Origin: Streptomyces sp. ASQP_92
Lineage (GTDB): Bacteria; Actinomycetota; Actinomycetes; Streptomycetales; Streptomycetaceae
Direction of reading: 5' to 3'
Length of the DNA stretch: 64,000 bases
Assembly (NCBI RefSeq): GCF_025399895.1
Contig: NZ_JAODUA010000013.1
Span: 173,886-237,885, forward strand
The notes under the pieces are model-generated. The model worked only from the letters and a program-made list of their open reading frames with translations, searched no databases and was not told where the DNA came from. Below are positions 44,213 through 53,042 of this stretch, piece by piece. The first letter of the stretch is position 1. Each line of letters begins with the position of its first letter. Position numbers and translations under genes: made by a program.

Positions 44213-44410
44213 TCATCGCAGCGTTTCCCCGGCACCCGCGAGGTCGACGGCGGCGCGTTCCAGGTCCTCGGCGGCCCGGTTGATCTTCCGTGTGGTGTCG
44301 GCCACTTGGCGGCCGAGCCGCTGGGCCTCGACGAAGACCTTGATGGCGAGGACGCCGAGCACGGCGATCCCGAGGAAACCGAGGGCGATGGCGATCATCG
44401 GCCAGAACAT
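44213..44410 (-). CDS. Small single-pass membrane protein
   Basis: 65-residue protein: an N-terminal transmembrane helix (MFWPMIAIALGFLGIAVLGV, LAIKVFVEA) and a charged amphipathic helix (TTRKINRAAEDLERAAVDLA) in the cytoplasm or outside. Function unknown. It lies between the zinc ribbon gene (11 bp) and tatA (214 bp) on the same strand. The layout resembles a TatB/TatA-like helix plan, but no FG hinge is seen, so I do not call it TatB. Confidence 0.7.
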   Translation of the reverse strand: MFWPMIAIALGFLGIAVLGVLAIKVFVEAQRLGRQVADTTRKINRAAEDLERAAVDLAGAGETLR

Positions 44411-44421
44411 GGATGCGGACC

Positions 44422-44676
44422 CTAGACGGTGGAGTGGAGACGGAGGGTGCGGACGCCGCCCCCGGTGAGGAGTTCGATGATGCGCTCCCCGGCCGGCTTG
44501 CGGACGGCCGAGCCGCACTCGGGGCAGGTGAAGGAGTAGAAGGTGGTGCGGCGGCTGGCGCCGATCGCGAGGCGGAGCGCGGCGGGACCCAGCTCGAAGC
44601 GGGCACGGCACTCCGGGCAGGCGGCCTTGAAGAGGACCGGGATCACCGGACGGGAAATACCGGGGAATACCGACAT
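44422..44676 (-). CDS. Small zinc-ribbon protein
   Basis: 84-residue protein with CPEC (C20, C23) and CPECG (C51, C54), a CX2C-X27-CX2C zinc ribbon as in FmdB-like or ribosomal-type ribbons. Between them lies a basic strand (LGPAALRLAIGASRRTTFYS) and after them a helix (AGERIIELLTGGGVRTL). It may bind nucleic acid or a protein. It follows pafC by 15 bp in the same operon. Function is not recognised. Confidence 0.75.
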   Translation of the reverse strand: MSVFPGISRPVIPVLFKAACPECRARFELGPAALRLAIGASRRTTFYSFTCPECGSAVRKPAGERIIELLTGGGVRTLRLHSTV

Positions 44677-44691
44677 GTTCCGTATGTCTCC

Positions 44692-45666
44692 TCAGCTGTG
44701 GTGGTCGGGCGCGGGCGATTCCTCGTAACCGGCCAGCGCCTCCCGGGCCGCCCGCCGGGCGCTCTCGGCGAGGTCGTCCGGCGTGACGATCCGGCCGTCC
44801 CGGCCCAGGCGCAGCGCCAGGCGCCGCAGCGAGGCGGGGTCGGGGGTGCGCAGCGTGATCCGCAACCCCCCGTCGGGCAGCTCCTCGGCGCTGTCGTGCG
44901 GGTAGTACTCGGCGACCCAGCGGCCGCCCGGGCTCACCTCGACGACGACCTCGGGGTCCTCGGCGGACGGCTGGACGAGTCCCTCGGACAGATCGCGCAG
45001 CTCCAGCTCGGGGGGCGCGGACGCCTCGTCGAGCAGCCTGATCTCGGCGACCCGGTCAAGGCGGAAGGTGCGCCGGGCCTCGGAGAGCCGGCACCACGCC
45101 TCCATGTAGGTGTGGCCGACGGCGAAGAGGCGGATCGGGTCGACCTCGCGCTCGGTGAGCTCGTCACGGGCGGGCGAGTAGTACTTCACCCACAGCCGGC
45201 GGCGCTCGGAGATCGCCCGGTCCACCTCGGCGAAGACCCCGCCCTCGGACTCGAAGGTGACCGAGAGCCGGGAGCTGGCGCCGGCGGCCTCACCGGCCGC
45301 GGCCTCCAGCTTGGCGGTGGCGCGCAGCAGCGCCTGCCGGTCGCCCTCGCGCAGTCCGGGCAGGGTGGAGACGGCCCGCGCGGCGACGAGCAGCGCGGTC
45401 GCCTCGTCGGCGGCGAGCCTGAGCGGCGCCGCGACGTCGTCGGGGTTGTGCCACCAGATGCGGTCGCCGTCGGTGTCGATGTCCAGGAGGTCGCCGCCGC
45501 GGAAGCTCGTGCCGCACATGGGCAGCACGTCGAGGTCGGAGATCAGTTCGTCCTCGGTGATGCCGAAGGCGCGGGCCACGTCCGCGACATGGGCGCCGGG
45601 GCGCTCCCGCAGATAGGTCACCAGCGACAGCATCCGCCGCGTCTGGTCGATGGCGTTTGCAGCCAT
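44692..45666 (-). CDS. pafC: WYL-domain transcriptional regulator PafC
   Basis: PafC (324 aa), partner of PafB in the LexA-independent DNA-damage response of actinobacteria. It has an N-terminal winged helix (RMLSLVTYLRERPGAHVADV, ARAFGITEDELISDLDVLPM) and a WYL domain at about 145-225 (AISERRRLWVKYYSPARDEL). A WCX extension makes up the C-terminal ~90 residues (about 230-320). It is 16 bp after pafB, and the two form a heteromeric activator. Both lie downstream of pafA, as in mycobacteria. Confidence 0.93.
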   Translation of the reverse strand: MAANAIDQTRRMLSLVTYLRERPGAHVADVARAFGITEDELISDLDVLPMCGTSFRGGDLLDIDTDGDRIWWHNPDDVAAPLRLAADEATALLVAARAVSTLPGLREGDRQALLRATAKLEAAAGEAAGASSRLSVTFESEGGVFAEVDRAISERRRLWVKYYSPARDELTEREVDPIRLFAVGHTYMEAWCRLSEARRTFRLDRVAEIRLLDEASAPPELELRDLSEGLVQPSAEDPEVVVEVSPGGRWVAEYYPHDSAEELPDGGLRITLRTPDPASLRRLALRLGRDGRIVTPDDLAESARRAAREALAGYEESPAPDHHS

Positions 45667-45682
45667 GGTCGTACGGTCCCCC

Positions 45683-46633
45683 TCAGCCCTTGGCCACGGC
45701 GCGCAGCCGGTCCATCACGTCGGCCCGCAGATCGGCGGGTTCCAGCACGACCACATCGGGGCCGAACTCCACCAGGTGGGCGTCGAGCCCGTGCCCGTAC
45801 GGAATCTCCAACTCGTCCCAGCCGTCGCCGAGTTCACTTGCCGAGGTGGCCCGCGAGCGCAGCGGGTAGCCGGCGCCCGCGCGCAGCCGGATGCGGGCCG
45901 AGCGGGTCGCGGTCTCCCCCGCCCAGCTCTCGACCGTCTCGCGCACGGTGACGACATCGGGCACCGGCGCGGTGAAGGCGCCCGCGCGCGAGCGCACCCG
46001 GCCGGAGATGCGGCTGAGGCGGAAGACCCGCTCGGCACCCCGGTCGCGGTCCCAGCCGGCCAGGTACCAGTGACCGCGCCAGCACTCCAGGCCCCAGGGC
46101 TCGACGTGCCGGGCCTCGGGGCGTACGGCGGTGACCTTGCGGTAGTCGAAGATCACCGGGCGCCGGTCGCGGCAGGCCAGCATCAACGGCTCGAAGGCCG
46201 CCTCGTGGACCGGGATGCGGGGTTCGATCGCACTGTGCTCATACGGATTATCGGCTTCCGGCATACCGGCGGCGCGCAGCTTCTGGAGTGCGCCGCTGGC
46301 CGCTCCCGCGAGCCGGGCCTGCTGCCACACGCGCGCCGCGAGCCCGAGGGCCGCGGCCTCCTCGACGTCGAGCTGGACGGGCGGCAGTCGGTTGCTGTCG
46401 CGGCGGGCGAGATAGCCGGTCTCCCCGTCGAGGTTCTCCACGGTCTCGATCACCAGGCCGAGTTCCCGCAGGTCCTCCTTGTCCCGCTCGAACATCCGGT
46501 TGAAGGAGTCGTCGGACCCCGCCTCGAGATAGGCCTCGATGGACTCGCGCAGCTCCCGCTTGCTGAGTGCGCGCCGTGTCCCGAGCAGACACAACGCCAG
46601 GTTCATCAGCCGCTCGGCCTTGGCAATCGCCAT
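45683..46633 (-). CDS. pafB: WYL-domain transcriptional regulator PafB
   Basis: PafB (316 aa), the other half of the PafBC activator. The winged helix is at 1-70 (AERLMNLALCLLGTRRALSK, RELRESIEAYLEAGSDDSFN), the WYL domain at about 135-205 (LMLACRDRRPVIFDYRKVTA, then WGLECWRGHWYLAGWDRDRG), and a WCX domain at the C-terminus. The WYL domain is thought to sense a DNA-repair-linked nucleic acid ligand. ATG at MAIAKAERLMN was chosen as the conserved start. It follows the FKBP genes, with a terminator in between (46706-46739). Confidence 0.93.
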   Translation of the reverse strand: MAIAKAERLMNLALCLLGTRRALSKRELRESIEAYLEAGSDDSFNRMFERDKEDLRELGLVIETVENLDGETGYLARRDSNRLPPVQLDVEEAAALGLAARVWQQARLAGAASGALQKLRAAGMPEADNPYEHSAIEPRIPVHEAAFEPLMLACRDRRPVIFDYRKVTAVRPEARHVEPWGLECWRGHWYLAGWDRDRGAERVFRLSRISGRVRSRAGAFTAPVPDVVTVRETVESWAGETATRSARIRLRAGAGYPLRSRATSASELGDGWDELEIPYGHGLDAHLVEFGPDVVVLEPADLRADVMDRLRAVAKG

Positions 46634-46705
46634 CGATGCCCTACGCCCTCTCTCGTTGTGCGCTACGACCGTTGACCGTACCGCTCCGGGCTGCCGGGGC
46701 AAAAG

Positions 46706-46739
46706 CCGAGGGCCCATGCCGGCAGGCATGGACCCTCGG
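46706..46739 (-). terminator. Intrinsic terminator after the FKBP gene
   Basis: Arms 46706-46720 and 46725-46739 (15 bp with one mismatch, loop GGCA), followed on the minus strand by CTTTTG. It lies 41 bp after the FKBP stop and before pafB, so pafB likely has its own promoter. Confidence 0.8.
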
Positions 46740-46779
46740 TGCGATCGGCTCGGTCGCCCGGGGCCGATCGAGGCGTGTC

Positions 46780-47157
46780 TCAGCCGGAGACGGCGACCAG
46801 GTCGCAGACGAAGATCAGCGTCTCGCCCGGGGCGATGGCACCACCGGCGCCGCGGTCGCCGTAGGCGAGGTGCGCGGGGATGGTCAGCCGGCGGCGGCCG
46901 CCGACCTTCATGCCCTGGATGCCCTGGTCCCAGCCCGCGATGACCTGGCCGGAGCCCAGCTTGAAGTCCAGCGGGGTGCCACGGTTCCAGGAGGCGTCGA
47001 ACTCCTCGCCGCTGGAGAAGGCCACGCCCACGTAGTGGACCTTGACGAAGTCCCCGGCCTTGGCGACGGCGCCGTCGCCCTCCCAGATCTCCTTGATCTC
47101 CAGATCCTTCGGCGGCTCGCCACCGGGGAAGTCGACCTCAGGCTTGTCGATGCTCAC
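46780..47157 (-). CDS. FKBP-type peptidyl-prolyl isomerase
   Basis: Cytoplasmic single-domain FKBP (125 aa), which isomerises Xaa-Pro bonds. The core is visible: VKVHYVGVAFSSGEEFDASW, LGSGQVIAGWDQGIQGMKVG, GRRRLTIPAHLAYGDRGAGG and LIFVCDLVAV. Active-site Tyr, Phe, Asp and Trp positions are kept. It starts with GTG. It follows the two-domain FKBP lipoprotein by 40 bp, so both are in one unit behind pafA. Confidence 0.93.
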   Translation of the reverse strand: MSIDKPEVDFPGGEPPKDLEIKEIWEGDGAVAKAGDFVKVHYVGVAFSSGEEFDASWNRGTPLDFKLGSGQVIAGWDQGIQGMKVGGRRRLTIPAHLAYGDRGAGGAIAPGETLIFVCDLVAVSG

Positions 47158-47197
47158 GTCATGCTCCTACTGATCGCTATGGGCAACCGGAACAGTC

Positions 47198-48211
47198 TTA
47201 CATTGCTCCGACGATGTCCACGACGAAGACCAGGGTGGAGTTGGCGGGGATGTCCTCGCCCTGCGCCTTGTCCTTGTAGCCCTGCTCCGGCGGAATGACG
47301 AGCAGCACGCGGCTGCCGACCTTCTTGCCGACCAGGCCCTTGTCCCAGCCCTCGATGACCTGGCCCTGGCCGATCACCGTCGAGAACGGGGCGCCGGTCT
47401 TCCAGGAGGTGTCGAACAGCTTCGCCTGCGGCTTGCCCTCATTGGGCTTCCAGGTGGCGCCGCTGTACTGCATGTAGACGGTCTGGCCGTTCTTGACCTC
47501 GGCGCCCTTGCCCTCGATGAGGACCTGGTCGACCAGCTTCTTCGGCGGGTCGTTCTTCGGGACGGTGATCGTGGCGGCCTCGTCCTTGTCCGCCTTGATC
47601 TGCGGCAGGTCGGACGGAATGGCGGCCTGGGTGCCCTCGACCTTCTTCGGCATCACGCTGTCGATGTCAAGGACGAAGACCAGGTTGTCGGTGGGGCCGA
47701 CCCCGAGCTGCTCCTTGCCCGCGGCGCCGAACGCGGCGGCCGGCGGGGCCACGACCAGGACGCGGGCGCCGACCTTCTGGCCGAGCACCGCCTGGCTGAA
47801 CGCCGGGATGTAGGTCTGCGAGCCGGCCGGGATGACCTGGGGCACGCCGTCCTTGTCGTAGGAGCCGGCGAGGTCCTTGCCGCTCTTCCAGATCTTCCCG
47901 GTGTACTTGGTGACCGCGAGGTCGTCCTTCTTGACGTCGGGGCCGGTGCCCGCGGTCAGCGTCTTGATGACGAACTTCCCGCTCGGGTCGCCCTTGGGGA
48001 TGGTGATCGTGGGCTTCTTGCCCGCGTCACCCTCGACGGTGGGCATCGGCGAGGCCTCGGACACCGGCTTGGGGGCCGAGGGCTGCGACGCCGAGTCGGA
48101 GGGAGAAGCGGACGCGTCCTTCTTCTTCGCTGCGTCGTCGTCACCTCCTCCGCAGGCCGCGGTGAGCATCAGGGCCGGCACGATGAGCACGGCAGCAAGT
48201 CGGCGTCGCAC
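47198..48211 (-). CDS. Two-domain FKBP lipoprotein
   Basis: Exported lipoprotein of 337 aa with two FKBP-type isomerase domains. The signal peptide RRRLAAVLIVPALMLTAAC ends with lipobox LTAAC (C20), followed by an acidic and Ser/Pro-rich linker. Domain 1 (about 70-205) has a diverged active site (VTKYTGKIWKSGKDLAGSYD); domain 2 (about 225-337) is closer to canonical (TVIGQGQVIEGWDKGLVGKK). GTG at VRRRLAAVL has GAGGA 7 bases upstream; longer upstream frames would spoil the signal. It likely folds exported proteins near the membrane. Confidence 0.92.
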   Translation of the reverse strand: MRRRLAAVLIVPALMLTAACGGGDDDAAKKKDASASPSDSASQPSAPKPVSEASPMPTVEGDAGKKPTITIPKGDPSGKFVIKTLTAGTGPDVKKDDLAVTKYTGKIWKSGKDLAGSYDKDGVPQVIPAGSQTYIPAFSQAVLGQKVGARVLVVAPPAAAFGAAGKEQLGVGPTDNLVFVLDIDSVMPKKVEGTQAAIPSDLPQIKADKDEAATITVPKNDPPKKLVDQVLIEGKGAEVKNGQTVYMQYSGATWKPNEGKPQAKLFDTSWKTGAPFSTVIGQGQVIEGWDKGLVGKKVGSRVLLVIPPEQGYKDKAQGEDIPANSTLVFVVDIVGAM

Positions 48212-48289
48212 AGTGGTCCTCGGGGTAGCTGGAACGGTCGGAGCCGCCACTCTACGGCCCCACTCCCGTACCACAAGGCTCCGGCATGC

Positions 48290-48327
48290 CCGGGGGCCCC
48301 GTACGCAACCACGTACGGGGCCCCCGG
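48290..48327 (-). terminator. Terminator after pafA
   Basis: Perfect 16-bp inverted repeat (48290-48305 with 48312-48327; loop CAACCA), 22 bp past the pafA stop on the minus strand. Confidence 0.85.
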
Positions 48328-48348
48328 ATCAGCACGGCTGACGCCGCG

Positions 48349-49710
48349 TCACATGCCCGCGATCAGCTTCTCCACCCGGTCGTCCACCGACCGGAACGGG
48401 TCCTTGCACAACACGGTGCGCTGCGCCTGGTCGTTGAGCTTCAGATGCACCCAGTCGACCGTGAAGTCCCGGCGCTGCTCCTGGGCGCGGCGGATGAAGT
48501 CGCCGCGCAGCCGGGCCCTGGTGGTCTGCGGGGGCACCGACTTGCCCTCGAAGATCTTCAGGTCGTTGCAGATCCTGGCCGCCTGGCCCTTGCGCTCCAG
48601 GAGGTAGTACAGACCCCGCCGGCGGTGGATGTCGTGGTAGGCGAGGTCTATCTGCGCCACGCGCGGATGCGACATGGTCATGTTGTTCTTGGCCCGGTAC
48701 CGCTCGATGAGCTTGTACTTCATGACCCAGTCGATCTCGGTGCCGATCCGGTCGAGGTCCTCGGCCTCGATGGCGTCCAGGGTGCGGCCCCACAGTTCGA
48801 GGACCTGCTCGACGGTGCCGGTGCGGATGCCGCGCCGCTCCACGAAGTCGACGGCCTTCTCGTAGTACTCGCGCTGCACTTCGAGGGCGGAGGCCTCGCG
48901 CCCGCTGGCCAGACGCACCTTGCGCTGGCCCGTGATGTCGTGGGAGACCTCGCGGATCGCCCGGATCGGGTTCTCCAGGGTGAGGTCGCGCATGACCGTA
49001 CCGGCCTCGATCATGCGCAGCACGAGGTCGGTGGCGCCGACCTTGAGCAGCATGGTCGTCTCGGACATGTTGGAGTCGCCGACGATGACGTGCAGGCGCC
49101 GGTAGCGCTCGGCGTCGGCGTGCGGCTCGTCCCGGGTGTTGATGATCGGACGCGAGCGGGTGGTGGCGGAACTGACGCCCTCCCAGATGTGCTCCGCGCG
49201 CTGGCTGACGCAGTAGACCGCGCCGCGCGGCGTCTGGAGCACCTTCCCGGCACCGCAGATCAGCTGGCGGGTGACGAGGAACGGGATGAGGATGTCCGCG
49301 AGCCGGGAGAACTCTCCGTGCCGGGCGACCAGATAGTTCTCGTGGCAGCCGTAGGAGTTTCCCGCCGAGTCGGTGTTGTTCTTGAAGAGGTATACGTCGC
49401 CCGCGATTCCCTCCTCGTGCAGGCGGCGTTCGGCGTCGACGAGCAGGCCTTCGAGAATGCGCTCGCCGGCTTTGTCGTGCGTGACCAGTTCGGTCACGTT
49501 GTCGCATTCGGGAGTTGCGTATTCCGGATGCGATCCCACGTCCAGGTAGAGGCGGGCGCCGTTCCGCAGAAAGACGTTGCTACTGCGGCCCCATGACACA
49601 ACACGGCGGAAGAGGTAGCGCGCCACTTCGTCAGGAGACAGTCGGCGCTGTCCCCTGAACGTGCACGTGACGCCGTACTCGTTCTCCAGCCCGAAAATGC
49701 GGCGGTCCAT
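48349..49710 (-). CDS. pafA: Pup-protein ligase
   Basis: PafA (453 aa), which activates the C-terminal Glu of Pup with ATP and joins it to lysines of target proteins. It has the glutamine-synthetase-like fold: the ATP/Mg motif GLENEYGVT at the N-terminus, NGARLYLDVGSHPEYATPEC (base and nucleotide region), SYGCHENYLVARHGEF, and RPIINTRDEPHADAERYRRL. Length and motifs are standard. It is separated from the proteasome genes by the divergent MFS/LacI pair and is followed by FKBP and pafBC genes. Confidence 0.97.
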   Translation of the reverse strand: MDRRIFGLENEYGVTCTFRGQRRLSPDEVARYLFRRVVSWGRSSNVFLRNGARLYLDVGSHPEYATPECDNVTELVTHDKAGERILEGLLVDAERRLHEEGIAGDVYLFKNNTDSAGNSYGCHENYLVARHGEFSRLADILIPFLVTRQLICGAGKVLQTPRGAVYCVSQRAEHIWEGVSSATTRSRPIINTRDEPHADAERYRRLHVIVGDSNMSETTMLLKVGATDLVLRMIEAGTVMRDLTLENPIRAIREVSHDITGQRKVRLASGREASALEVQREYYEKAVDFVERRGIRTGTVEQVLELWGRTLDAIEAEDLDRIGTEIDWVMKYKLIERYRAKNNMTMSHPRVAQIDLAYHDIHRRRGLYYLLERKGQAARICNDLKIFEGKSVPPQTTRARLRGDFIRRAQEQRRDFTVDWVHLKLNDQAQRTVLCKDPFRSVDDRVEKLIAGM

Positions 49711-49719
49711 GAGGGAACA

Positions 49720-50979
49720 TTACGCCTGATGGCCTGAGCTGAAACCGGGTTCGAGGGCACGGTTTCGATCATTTTCGTCAACTCCCACCACCGGGTGCGA
49801 ACGCGCGGGAGCCGCAAGCACCCTTTGGGTCGCGAGCAGGACCACCAGCGCCGCGATGCCGCCACCGCCCGCGACGGCGAAACTCGCGCCCGTTCCGCCG
49901 AGTTCGACCGCGGGGCCGGCCGCCGCCGTACCGAGCGCGGTGCCCACGCCGAAGGCCGTCACCAGCCAGGAGAACGCCTCGGTCACCGTGCCGCGCGGGG
50001 CGTGCCGGTCGACGACGATGAACGCGCAGGCGATGGACGGCGCGAGGAAGAGCCCGGAGACGACGGTGAGCATCGCCATGGCGGGCAGGCCGGGCACCAG
50101 CGTGAGCGGCAGATAGCCGACGGCGAGCAGCGCCACGAGGATCCGCAGCCGCTTCTCGGGGGCACCGCTCCACTGCCGGGCCCCGTAGACGAGGCCGCCG
50201 AGGAGGGCGCCGAGTCCGTTGGCCGCCATCAGCCAGCCGTAGATCGTGTCGCTGCCGTGGTCGTCGGCGTAGGCGGAAGCGGCCACGATGATGGCGCCGA
50301 GCGCGAGACCGACGAAGAAGAACGAACCGAGCAGCGCCAGCAGCCCGGGCGAGCGCAGCGCGCCGAGCCAGTGCGCCTCGCGGGGCGCCGAACGCCAGGC
50401 CCTGGACGGCCGCGACAGGACGACGCTGAGCGCGCCCGCCACCCCGAGCGCGTTGATCAGGACCAGCGCGGCGGCGGGCGACCAGAGCGCGATGGACACG
50501 GTGACGAGCAACGGGCCGACCGTGAACATCACCTCCTGGGCTATCGCGTCCATGGCGTACGCGGTGTGCACCTGGTCCTCGCGCGTCAGCACGCTGGGCC
50601 ACAGGGCGCGCAGCCCGCCCTCCAGGGGCGGTGTGGCGAGCCCCGCGACGAGGACCGCCGCGTACGCCACGCCCACCGGCCGGATGCCGACGGCGGCCAG
50701 CAGGACCATGGCGAGGGCGGACAGGACGGAGGCGGGGAGCATCACGCGCGGCTGTCCGTACAGGTCGACGGCGCGCCCGAGGAGCGGCTGGCCGACGGCG
50801 GTCGCCACGCCATAGACGGCGGTCAGGGCGCCCGCGAGCGAGTAGCTGCCGCCCTCGGCGCGCACGAAGAAGACGATGGCGATCGCGGCCGTCGCGTTCG
50901 GCAGACGCCCGGTGAGCGTGCCCGCGAGCAGCCGCGCGGCATGCCGGGTCCGAAGGATCTCCGCGTATCCCGCCGCCAT
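49720..50979 (-). CDS. MFS transporter
   Basis: Major facilitator of 419 aa with twelve predicted helices. The first half has the loop RAVDLYGQPRV between helices 2 and 3 (motif A-like); the second half begins near ALRSPGLLALLGSFFFVGLA. Both termini are cytoplasmic. ATG (MAAGYAEILR) with GAGGAG five bases upstream is preferred over a GTG two codons earlier. It is divergent from the LacI-type gene with a 27-bp palindrome between, so it is probably the repressed target. Its stop lies 9 bp from the start of pafA. The substrate (sugar, drug) is unknown. Confidence 0.9.
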   Translation of the reverse strand: MAAGYAEILRTRHAARLLAGTLTGRLPNATAAIAIVFFVRAEGGSYSLAGALTAVYGVATAVGQPLLGRAVDLYGQPRVMLPASVLSALAMVLLAAVGIRPVGVAYAAVLVAGLATPPLEGGLRALWPSVLTREDQVHTAYAMDAIAQEVMFTVGPLLVTVSIALWSPAAALVLINALGVAGALSVVLSRPSRAWRSAPREAHWLGALRSPGLLALLGSFFFVGLALGAIIVAASAYADDHGSDTIYGWLMAANGLGALLGGLVYGARQWSGAPEKRLRILVALLAVGYLPLTLVPGLPAMAMLTVVSGLFLAPSIACAFIVVDRHAPRGTVTEAFSWLVTAFGVGTALGTAAAGPAVELGGTGASFAVAGGGGIAALVVLLATQRVLAAPARSHPVVGVDENDRNRALEPGFSSGHQA

Positions 50980-50995
50980 GGTCACTCCTCAGTGT

Positions 50996-51022
50996 TACGT
51001 ATAACGTCCGACGTCATACGTA
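50996..51022. promoter_or_regulatory. 27-bp operator-like palindrome (MFS / LacI)
   Basis: TACGTAT (50996-51002), a 13-bp centre containing AACGTC and GACGTC, and ATACGTA (51016-51022). Only two symmetric pairs around the centre base disagree... specifically one outer pair (positions 8 and 20) breaks symmetry. It lies 17 bp before the MFS ATG, the right place for a LacI-family repressor to block transcription. Confidence 0.72.
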
Positions 51023-51081
51023 CCATGTGGCGAGTGCACGGGTCCACCCCCGCGCCCCTTCCCACCTGCCCTGGAGGACCC

Positions 51082-52179
51082 GTGACCAGCCCGGACGCCC
51101 CGGAATCCGTCCCGGTCCCGGCACGGGCGGGGGTGCGCGCCGCACGCGCCGCGCTCGCCGGCCGCCCCGCCGGGGCCCGGCCGCCCACCAGCCGGGACGT
51201 GGCGAGCGCCGCCGGGGTGTCCCAGGCCACCGTCTCGCTGGTCCTGGGCGACAAATGGCGGGGGCGGGTCTCCGAGCGGACCGCGGACCTGGTCCGGCAG
51301 GCCGCGCGAGAGCTCGGCTACCGCCCCAACCTCGCCGCCCGCAGCCTGCGGCTCGGCCGCACCAGGACGGCGCTGCTCGTGGTGCCCGCCATGACCAGCG
51401 AGTTCTTCGCCCAGGTCTACGCGGGCGCGGCCAGGGTCGCCGCCGAGCACGGCTTCGGTGTGGTGCTCTACCCCTCCCCCGAAGGCATCGGCCCCGCCCG
51501 CGACCCCTTCGACTCCGCGCGCACCGCGCTCGACGGCGTCATCGCCTCCTCGATGGCCGCGGACGCGCTCGCCTCCATCCGCGGCAGCGACCTGCCGCTG
51601 GTGATGCTCGACAGCGACCCCGAGGAGCCCGGCCCCGCGGCCCATGTCAACCTCGACATCGCCGACGGCGTACGGCGCCTGACGGAGCATCTGCTCGACC
51701 TCGGGCACCGCCACTTCACCCACATCGCCGCCGACGTGGACTCCTGGACCTTCGTCGTACGCGCCCGTGCCCTGGCCGACGCGCTCACCGGCGTACCGGA
51801 CGCAGCGCTGCGCACGATCCGCGCGGAGCTCAGCGTGGACGGCGGCCGACGGGCCGCGGAACAGGCACTGGGCACCTCCGGCGTCCGGCCCACCGCGCTC
51901 GTCTGCGACGACGACTTCCTGGCGGCGGGCGCCTGCAAAGCCGCCCACCGCCTGGGACTGCGCATCCCCGACGACGTGTCCGTCACCGGATTCGACGGCC
52001 TCACGCTCGCCACCGCCCTCGAACCCGAGCTGACCACCCTGGCGCTGCCCGCCGAACAGGTGGGCGCCCGCGGCATGTTGGCGCTCCTCGCCGTCCTGGA
52101 GGGGCGCCCCGCGCAGACCGGAAACCTCCCGGTGTCGCTGGCCGTACGGGGGTCTACGGCCGCGCCCCGGCCCGCCTGA
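51082..52179 (+). CDS. LacI-family transcriptional regulator
   Basis: Repressor of 365 aa. The DNA-binding helix-turn-helix and hinge are at about 36-90 (SRDVASAAGVSQATVSLVLG, LGYRPNLAARSLRLGRT), followed by a periplasmic-binding-type ligand domain (TALLVVPAMTSEFFAQVYAG, ALVCDDDFLAAGACKAAHRL, ISVTGFDG-like DVSVTGFDGLTLA). About 35 extra residues precede the helix-turn-helix. The GTG has GGAGG five bases upstream. It is divergent from the MFS gene and likely represses it until a small ligand binds; the pair forms a cassette between prcA and pafA. Confidence 0.92.
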   Translation: MTSPDAPESVPVPARAGVRAARAALAGRPAGARPPTSRDVASAAGVSQATVSLVLGDKWRGRVSERTADLVRQAARELGYRPNLAARSLRLGRTRTALLVVPAMTSEFFAQVYAGAARVAAEHGFGVVLYPSPEGIGPARDPFDSARTALDGVIASSMAADALASIRGSDLPLVMLDSDPEEPGPAAHVNLDIADGVRRLTEHLLDLGHRHFTHIAADVDSWTFVVRARALADALTGVPDAALRTIRAELSVDGGRRAAEQALGTSGVRPTALVCDDDFLAAGACKAAHRLGLRIPDDVSVTGFDGLTLATALEPELTTLALPAEQVGARGMLALLAVLEGRPAQTGNLPVSLAVRGSTAAPRPA

Positions 52180-52226
52180 GGCGGAACCGGGGCGCAAAAG
52201 AGACCTCGATGGGTGAGGGGCGGGGA

Positions 52227-52988
52227 CTACTCGTCCTCCGTCTCCTCCAGATCGTCCGAAGGGGCCTCGGTGGGCTCGGTCTTGGCCACATCGGACTGGA
52301 GCAGCCGGGAGAGCTGGCGCCCGACGATGCGCTTGAACTTGCGCTGCTGCGGCCGCGTCCGGTCCAGGACCGCGACCTCCAGGCGCTCGGCGGGGATCTC
52401 CCGGTCGGCGCCGTTGGTCTGGCTGGAAAGCGCCTGCACGGCCAGCCTCAGCGCCTCGGCCAGCGACATGCCGTCCTGATGGCGCTGGTCCAGGAACGTG
52501 CTGATCTGCTCCGCGTTGCCGCCGACCGCGACCGAGCCGTGCTCGTCCACGATCGAGCCGTCGTGCGGCAGCCGATAGATCTGGTCCTCTTCGGGCGTGC
52601 TGCCCACCTCGGCGACGACCAGCTCCACCTCGTACGGCTTCTCGCCGACGCTGGAGAAGATGGTGCCCAACGTCTGCGCGTAGACGTTGGCGAGCCCACG
52701 GGCCGTCACATCGTCGCGGTCATAGGTGTATCCCCGCAGATCCGCGTAACGGACGCCGCCGATGCGGAGGTTCTCGTACTCGTTGTACTTGCCGGCGGCC
52801 GCGAAGCCGATCCGGTCGTAGATCTCGCTGAACTTGTGCAGCGCGCGGGACGGGTTCTCACCGACGAACACGATGCCGTCGGCGTACTGGATCACGACCA
52901 GGCTGCGGCCGCGGGCGATGCCCTTGCGGGCGTACTCCGCACGGTCGGCCATGGCCTGCTGGGGTGAGACATAGAACGGGGTCGACAC
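52227..52988 (-). CDS. prcA: Proteasome alpha subunit
   Basis: Alpha subunit (253 aa) of the 20S proteasome; it forms the outer rings that gate entry and dock the Arc ATPase. The N-terminus FYVSPQQAMADRAEYARKG is the gating segment. The Ntn-type fold continues (LVVIQYADGIVFVGEN, SEIYDRIGFAAAGKYNEYEN). No catalytic Thr is expected. The C-terminal ~20 residues are acidic and flexible. It starts with GTG and follows prcB by 54 bp. Confidence 0.96.
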   Translation of the reverse strand: MSTPFYVSPQQAMADRAEYARKGIARGRSLVVIQYADGIVFVGENPSRALHKFSEIYDRIGFAAAGKYNEYENLRIGGVRYADLRGYTYDRDDVTARGLANVYAQTLGTIFSSVGEKPYEVELVVAEVGSTPEEDQIYRLPHDGSIVDEHGSVAVGGNAEQISTFLDQRHQDGMSLAEALRLAVQALSSQTNGADREIPAERLEVAVLDRTRPQQRKFKRIVGRQLSRLLQSDVAKTEPTEAPSDDLEETEDE

Positions 52989-53042
52989 CGGCTAACCGTC
53001 CCTTTCTGTCAGTGGCTGGGTCATCTCGGGCCCGCGCGGGCC

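Noticed and set aside
44213..44410. tatB
   Set aside because: The small membrane protein has a similar helix plan but lacks the FG/PG hinge and the long amphipathic helix of TatB.
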